A DNA stretch of 25,141 nucleotides from an uncultured Acinetobacter sp. GTDB lineage: Bacteria > Cyanobacteriota > Vampirovibrionia > Gastranaerophilales > Gastranaerophilaceae. The translations under genes were made by a program, and so were the position numbers. Below are positions 20,652 to 25,141 of the stretch, piece by piece. The first letter of the stretch is position 1. The number at the start of each line of letters is the position of its first letter. The stretch lies in the NCBI GenBank assembly GCA_946623365.1, contig CAMORE010000012.1, positions 1-25,141 of the forward strand. The letters are read 5' to 3'. The notes beneath the pieces were generated by a model. The model did not search any database and had not been told where the DNA came from. It was given only the letters and a program-made list of their open reading frames with translations.

Positions 20652-21695
20652 ATGACAAAAATTATAACAATCGGAAGTGCAACAATGGATGTTTTTGTGG
20701 AATGTGATGATGCAAATATTGTTTCAGTGTGCACGAAAGATCACAGCAAAGACTTTATGAGTTACCCGTACGGTTCAAAAATTGATATATCAACATTTTC
20801 TTCTAAAGTCGGCGGCGGCGGAATTAATACCGCTTGTAATTTTGCAAATCTCGGATTTGATACATCCGCTATTTTTAAAATAGGCGAAGACATATACTCC
20901 GAAGGAATTCTTGATTTCTTCAAAAAACATAAAGTTAATCTAAAACACATTATTCAAAAGAAGGATACATCAACAGGTTTTTCAATAATTCTGGTAAGTT
21001 TCCAAGGTGACAGAACCGTTCTTGCCCACAGAGGCGCAAATGCAGAAATAAGAAAAGAAGAAATTGACTTTGATACAATAAAAGATGCTGATTTTATTTA
21101 TGTTGCTCCGCTTAATGGTAATTCAAATGCTGTAATTGAACCGCTTGTTGACTATGCGCATAAACACGACCTTGCGATTTGCTTCAATGCAGGAACAACC
21201 AGCCTTAAAAAAGGACGTAAACATTTAGATAAAATACTTAAATATGCTCACGTTGTTGTTATGAATAAAGAAGAAGCTATTATGGCAACTAATATTCAAG
21301 TAAGACCTGATACAAAAACAGAGAAATTTTCTAAAGAACTTGTACATCCTGACATAAAAGAAATGCTCAGAACGATGAAAGTACAGGAATATCAGGTAAT
21401 TGTAATCACAGATGGAAACAAAGGTGCTTACGCTTGGGACGGAAAAAAATATTATTTCTGCCCGACTTTCCCGTCTGATGTTGTATCGACTCTCGGCGCG
21501 GGTGATGCATTTGCATCAACTTTCTGCGGAGCTTTAAATCGAACCGATTTAAATGTCGGTTTATCACTGATGTATGGTTCGGTTAATTCAGCAAGTGTTG
21601 TTTCGGAATTTGGCGCAACAGACGGACTTCTGACATTTGAAGAGATTGAAAAAAAGCTTAAAGACAATCCTGATTACACCTATCTCGAATGTTAA
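20652..21695 (+). CDS. PfkB/ribokinase-family sugar or nucleoside kinase
   Basis: This 347-residue protein has both family signatures: an N-terminal GGGGINTACNFANLG (PfkB signature 1 region) and C-terminal STLGAGDAFASTF (signature 2, with catalytic base D285 in the anion hole GAGD). It begins ITIGSATMDVF, the usual first strand, and contains MNKEEA before the ATP-binding half. The family phosphorylates sugars, adenosine or related substrates with ATP; the variant 'YPYGSKI' insertion before the first signature does not let me fix the substrate. GGAGG lies 7 bp before the ATG. It may be followed by the radical SAM gene in the same direction, 72 bp later. Confidence 0.9.
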   Translation: MTKIITIGSATMDVFVECDDANIVSVCTKDHSKDFMSYPYGSKIDISTFSSKVGGGGINTACNFANLGFDTSAIFKIGEDIYSEGILDFFKKHKVNLKHIIQKKDTSTGFSIILVSFQGDRTVLAHRGANAEIRKEEIDFDTIKDADFIYVAPLNGNSNAVIEPLVDYAHKHDLAICFNAGTTSLKKGRKHLDKILKYAHVVVMNKEEAIMATNIQVRPDTKTEKFSKELVHPDIKEMLRTMKVQEYQVIVITDGNKGAYAWDGKKYYFCPTFPSDVVSTLGAGDAFASTFCGALNRTDLNVGLSLMYGSVNSASVVSEFGATDGLLTFEEIEKKLKDNPDYTYLEC

Positions 21696-21767
21696 TACTA
21701 ACAAATTAAGAGTACGTCATTTTCTTAATTTATTTTAACCGGTTCTTTATTGTTGTATGATATTTAT

Positions 21768-24700
21768 ATGAATTGTTTTTTCAGAAATCAGCACGACGCT
21801 TTATATAATGCAACAAAGCCTTATCAATATGTAGGCGGGGAGTTTCTCTCATATAATAAAGATTGGGACACTTCCTCCGTTCGATTTGCCTTTGTTTTTC
21901 CTGACAAATACGAAATTGGAATCAGTAATCTCGGAGTCAGAATTATTTATGACAGAGTAAATTCATATAAACGAGAAACAGCAAGCGAAGCAATTAACTC
22001 AAAACATATTTACCCTTTTTTAGCGGATAGAGCTTACGCACCCGAACCCGATTTCAAGCCGGAGTTTTTGTACGGTGTTGAATCAAAAAAGGCGTTGAAA
22101 GATTTTGATGGAATTGGTTTTTCTCTTCAATATGAGTTATCGTATCCGACAGTATTGAAAATGCTTGAAATGTCAGGAATCGGTATAAAGAATTGCGACC
22201 GTTCTGAAAATGAGCCTATTGTTTTTGCAGGCGGTCCTTGTGCTTTTAATCCTCTTCCAATGAGTGAATTTATTGATGTTTTTTGTATCGGTGACGGCGA
22301 AGACATGATGGTGGAAGTTTGTGAAGTATTGGAATGGGGTAAAAGTAATAATAAAAGCAGAAAAGAGGTAATTGAAGAACTTTGTAAAATAGAAGGCTGC
22401 TGGAGCCTGCAAGAATCGGTTCCCCTCGCCCCTTGTGGGAGAGACGTTGGGTGTGAAGGTTCACAAGAATCGGTTCCCCTCGCCCCTTGTGGGAGAGGGG
22501 TTAGGGGTGAGGGGTCAAAAAATATAAATCCTTCTGTATACTGCAAAGACAATCCCAGCAAACAACTTTTATCAGCTGCTTCCTACCAATATCCCAGAGC
22601 TTCTCATTTTTATACCAGACAAGCTCTTACATATTCTAAAGAACTTCGCAAAAAAATGACTGATGCAGAAAATATATTATGGTACTATTTGCGCAATAGA
22701 CAGCTTAATAATATGAAATTCAGACGTCAAGAGGCTATTGGAAATTACATAGTAGATTTTGTTTGTTATGATAAGAATTTAATAATTGAGCTTGATGGTG
22801 GAGGACATCTTGAAGAACCGCAAATTGAGCATGATACAATAAGGGATAAATTTTTAAATGAACATGGGTATAGAGTATTAAGGATATATAATACGGATGT
22901 TTTTAAAAATATAGAAGGGGTTATTGATTATATATTGTTGAATATTGAATTTCCTTCGCACTTAAATTCTTTATTGCAAGAAGCGGATAGGAATTCTTTT
23001 GACCCCTCACCCCTAACCCCTCTCCCACAAGGGGCGAGGGGAACCGATTCTTGTGAAGGTTCACACTCAGCGTCTCTCCCACAAGGGGCGAGGGGAACCG
23101 ATTCTTGTGAACCTTCACACTCAGCGTCTCTCCCACAAGGGGCAAAGGGAGCTGATTTCTGTATTAGTTATAACAAAGAGCATAATTGTGCAACTAGCCA
23201 CATAGGGTGGAGAACTGTTAACAAACGAATATCCGCGCTTACGTTAGAAAATGCATCAACTTCATATCCGATTCCGTTCTCAAGTTCTGTTCATGATAGA
23301 GCAATTGTTGAAATAAGAAGGGGATGCGGAAGAATGTGCCGTTTCTGCCAACCCGGTCACGTAACTTTACCTATTAGAGAGCGTGAAGCTGAGGACATTA
23401 TCAAGATAACAAAAGATTTAGTAAATAATACAGGTTATGATGAATATTCTTTGCTTTCTCTTTCTTCCAATGATTACGGGAATATAGCGGAAGTTATAAA
23501 AGAACTTTCCGTTGATTTTAATAAGCGTAAAATAAATGTATCTCTTCCCAGTCAGCGCATTGACGGATTTAGTTTAGAACTTGCAAACCTCATGCAATCT
23601 GTGAGGAAATCAGGAATGACACTTGCTCCTGAGGCGGGAAGTCAAAGACTCAGAAACGTTATAAAGAAAAATATTTCCGAAGAACAGATTGTTAACGCTG
23701 CTCTTACTTTATATGAGAACGGTTGGAATAAATTGAAATTCTATTTTATTGCAGGTTTGCCGACGGAAACAACAAAAGATATGGACGAAATGGCGGAACT
23801 TTTAAGCAAAATTAAGTACAGAGCCAAACAAATTAAAAAAGAAAAAGAACTCAATTACGGATTTGATATAACGTGTACTGTTTCAATCTTTGTTCCAAAG
23901 CCGTTTACACCTTTCCAATGGTGCGGTCAAACTGATTTAAGCATAGTTTCAGAGCACATAAGATATTTAAAAGAAAAAACAAAACATATTAAAGGTTTAA
24001 AAATTAATTACCATGAAAGCTCAGTTTCACAAATAGAAGCGGTTCTGACAAGGGGCGATGAATCACTATGTGATTATATTTATGCTTTGTATAAAAAGGG
24101 GTGCTATCTTGATGCTTGGGGTGAGTATTTTAACAAAGATATTTGGAAAGAAACAGCTGAAGAATGCGGATTTACATTAGATAAGCTCGCACAAAAAGAA
24201 TATAACTTGGAGGAGAACTTGCCTTGGGATTTTGTAAATGTAGGTTTATCTAAAGAATGGCTGCAAAAAGAATACGAAATTGCAATGATGCAGGGGGAAG
24301 AATTTAATTTACAAAAAACTTGCGAACATAATTGTGTTAATTGCGGCGTTTGCACTTCTCTCAAGACAAAAAAAGTTATTGCAAAACCTTACAAAGCCTC
24401 TGAAGAAGCGCAGCATGTTCTTGATATAAAACCGATTGACCCAACAAGAGCGAATGTTGACCCTAACATACCCGTATATCGTTACAGATTAAAAATAACA
24501 AAAAAGGGATTATTAAAGTATTTTTCTCATCTGGATTGGCAGAATACATTTCATAAATGTCTTGCAAGAACAGGACTTAATATTGTATATACTCTTGGAT
24601 TTAATCCGACAATGAAAGTGTCGATGGGAATTGCCTTGCCTTTATTTGCCGAAAGCGAAGGAGAACTAGTAGATATTGAGTTATACGATAATATAGATAA

Positions 24701-25136
24701 AAATGTGTTGGCGGAACTTATAAATTCCAAACTTCCTGACGGAGCAAAAGTAATTGATATAAAGCCGGTTGACAGATACACAACAGCAGTCGATATTTTA
24801 GCACAGTGGGCGGAGTATAAGATAACACCTTATATAAAAAATGCTGATACTGTTTCTGAAAGTGATTTTGTTCAACAAGTTCAAACCTTGTTGTCTTCTC
24901 CGCAAATACTTATTACAAAGAAAAATAAAAAAGGACAAGAAAAAACAGTTGACTATAAAAAATCTGTAGGCTCTTACAGATTTGAGGATAACAATTTATT
25001 TATACATTTAAAAGTCGGTCAAGGTTCGGATATTCCGGCGCTTCGTGCAGATGATTTAATGAAGCTTGTTAACCCGAATCAAATATATGAGATTACAAGA
25101 ATTAAATTTTTAGATGAAAAATTAAACGAAATGTAA
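21768..25136 (+). CDS. B12-binding-like radical SAM protein fused to DUF2344, with in-frame DUF559 insertion
   Basis: The frame encodes 1122 residues from the ATG at 21768 (-10-like TATGAT 6 bp upstream; no ribosome site). Residues 1-212 are the N-terminal cobalamin-binding-like domain of TIGR03960 proteins (FPDKYEIGISNLG, VFAGGPCAFNP, IGDGED). Residues 213-465 are a foreign insertion. The radical SAM domain resumes with HDRAIVEIRRGC and the cluster motif C520-GRM-C524-RF-C527, then LSLSSNDYGNI and MTLAPEAGSQRLR. The C-terminal part (from about RYRLKITKKGLLKYFSHLDW) is the TIGR03936/DUF2344 domain. Without the insertion it is 869 residues, the normal size of this two-part protein. The family is widespread, with a suspected RNA-modification role. 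Activity with the insertion is unknown. Confidence 0.9.
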   Translation: MNCFFRNQHDALYNATKPYQYVGGEFLSYNKDWDTSSVRFAFVFPDKYEIGISNLGVRIIYDRVNSYKRETASEAINSKHIYPFLADRAYAPEPDFKPEFLYGVESKKALKDFDGIGFSLQYELSYPTVLKMLEMSGIGIKNCDRSENEPIVFAGGPCAFNPLPMSEFIDVFCIGDGEDMMVEVCEVLEWGKSNNKSRKEVIEELCKIEGCWSLQESVPLAPCGRDVGCEGSQESVPLAPCGRGVRGEGSKNINPSVYCKDNPSKQLLSAASYQYPRASHFYTRQALTYSKELRKKMTDAENILWYYLRNRQLNNMKFRRQEAIGNYIVDFVCYDKNLIIELDGGGHLEEPQIEHDTIRDKFLNEHGYRVLRIYNTDVFKNIEGVIDYILLNIEFPSHLNSLLQEADRNSFDPSPLTPLPQGARGTDSCEGSHSASLPQGARGTDSCEPSHSASLPQGAKGADFCISYNKEHNCATSHIGWRTVNKRISALTLENASTSYPIPFSSSVHDRAIVEIRRGCGRMCRFCQPGHVTLPIREREAEDIIKITKDLVNNTGYDEYSLLSLSSNDYGNIAEVIKELSVDFNKRKINVSLPSQRIDGFSLELANLMQSVRKSGMTLAPEAGSQRLRNVIKKNISEEQIVNAALTLYENGWNKLKFYFIAGLPTETTKDMDEMAELLSKIKYRAKQIKKEKELNYGFDITCTVSIFVPKPFTPFQWCGQTDLSIVSEHIRYLKEKTKHIKGLKINYHESSVSQIEAVLTRGDESLCDYIYALYKKGCYLDAWGEYFNKDIWKETAEECGFTLDKLAQKEYNLEENLPWDFVNVGLSKEWLQKEYEIAMMQGEEFNLQKTCEHNCVNCGVCTSLKTKKVIAKPYKASEEAQHVLDIKPIDPTRANVDPNIPVYRYRLKITKKGLLKYFSHLDWQNTFHKCLARTGLNIVYTLGFNPTMKVSMGIALPLFAESEGELVDIELYDNIDKNVLAELINSKLPDGAKVIDIKPVDRYTTAVDILAQWAEYKITPYIKNADTVSESDFVQQVQTLLSSPQILITKKNKKGQEKTVDYKKSVGSYRFEDNNLFIHLKVGQGSDIPALRADDLMKLVNPNQIYEITRIKFLDEKLNEM
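22410..22520 (+). repeat. Left repeat arm of the DUF559 cassette (two 54-bp units)
   Basis: The unit start CAAGAATCGGTTCCCCTCGC occurs at 22410 and again at 22464, exactly 54 bp apart. The segment 22464-22520 is a perfect 57-bp inverted copy of 22997-23053. Translation in the host frame gives VPLAPCGR-type 18-residue repeats. Confidence 0.92.
22997..23160 (+). repeat. Right repeat arm of the DUF559 cassette (three units, last degenerate)
   Basis: The unit start CTCTCCCACAAGGGGC recurs at 54-bp intervals at about 23019, 23073 and 23127. Units differ at GAAGGTTC versus GAACCTTC; the outermost unit has several substitutions. The host-frame translation repeats SLPQGARGTDSCE-x-SHSA, an 18-residue unit. 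The minus strand is also open across the arm (giving PSPLVGE-type repeats). Confidence 0.92.
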
Positions 25137-25141
25137 AAATT

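Larger units (their letters stand above)
22404..23162 (+). mobile_element. Frame-preserving DUF559 endonuclease cassette inside the radical SAM gene
   Basis: The cassette is 759 bp (253 codons) with no stop in the host frame. It separates IEGCW from ISYNKEHN, at the linker between the B12-like and radical SAM domains. Its centre (host residues about 285-385) is a DUF559/Vsr-like nuclease domain: ELRKKMTDAENILWYYLRNR, MKFRRQEAIGNYIVDFVC (D330), IIELDGGGH (E341, D343, H347) and HGYRVLRIYNTDV. Both flanks are GC-rich 54-bp repeats in inverted orientation. Exact ends are approximate because no target duplication is obvious. It may act like a homing-type or palindromic protein-inserting element. 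Confidence 0.82.

Noticed and set aside
22127..22561. Minus-strand ORFs across the repeat arms (also 22921-23145)
   Set aside because: They are the stop-free reverse reading of the 54-bp repeats and of the radical SAM gene, without start signals.
1..25141. CRISPR array or cas operon
   Set aside because: No regularly spaced 25-40 bp repeats with unique spacers; the only regular tandem repeats are the 54-bp coding units, and the Cas4-like protein stands alone.

Overview
The window is AT-rich chromosomal DNA from a bacterium carrying a roughly 10.8 kb integrated mobile element. Several flanking proteins have the look I associate with uncultured gut Vampirovibrionia (Gastranaerophilales, the non-photosynthetic sister group of Cyanobacteria): the 459-aa protein at the left, an omega-like RNA polymerase subunit, and two small proteins with an N-terminal 'IN-x-NFQ' signature. 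This is recollection of protein style. There is no rRNA in the window, and a low-GC Firmicute is not formally excluded.

Left chromosome (1-7227): the 3' end of a membrane pyrophosphatase gene; a conserved hypothetical; an rpoZ-like gene; an anchored hypothetical; an AI-2E-type permease; an NYN-domain nuclease; a further hypothetical; and about 760 bp of intergenic DNA. That intergenic DNA holds a GGTTCCGTT repeat cluster, a GC-richer stretch with four hairpins, and the original terminator of a tRNA-Phe gene.

Mobile element (7228-18069): it is bounded by a 44-bp direct repeat of the tRNA-Phe(GAA) 3' end, and both ends carry tandem TGTACCAAAA arm-type sites. It encodes a tyrosine integrase with a coupled unknown gene, an excisionase-like protein, a replication module (unknown protein with internal 12-bp repeats, AEP-type primase with PriCT domain, DnaB-like helicase) and several very small proteins. 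A short phage block follows: tape-measure-like protein, small-terminase-like protein and ArpU/DUF1492-like late regulator. The rightward part holds a candidate type I toxin-antitoxin locus, a Cro/CI-type repressor with divergent promoters, a frameshifted gene and a degenerate Hint-domain protein. No capsid, portal or large terminase is present, so it looks like a phage satellite rather than a complete prophage. Reconstruction of the tRNA at the right end replaced the encoded 3' CCA and the hairpin terminator.

Right chromosome (18026-25141): tRNA-Phe, a small hypothetical, a Cas4/AddB-like PD-(D/E)XK nuclease, rsmI, a hypothetical, a PfkB-family sugar kinase, and a long two-part radical SAM protein. 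The radical SAM gene is interrupted in frame by a 759-bp insertion encoding a DUF559 endonuclease-like domain. The insertion is flanked by 54-bp (18-codon) repeats in inverted orientation, so the reading frame stays open through the whole cassette.

The strongest candidates for something undescribed are (1) this frame-preserving DUF559 cassette, (2) the convergent small-RNA / 24-aa membrane peptide locus at 15.76-16.03 kb, and (3) the satellite's unusual choice of phage genes.
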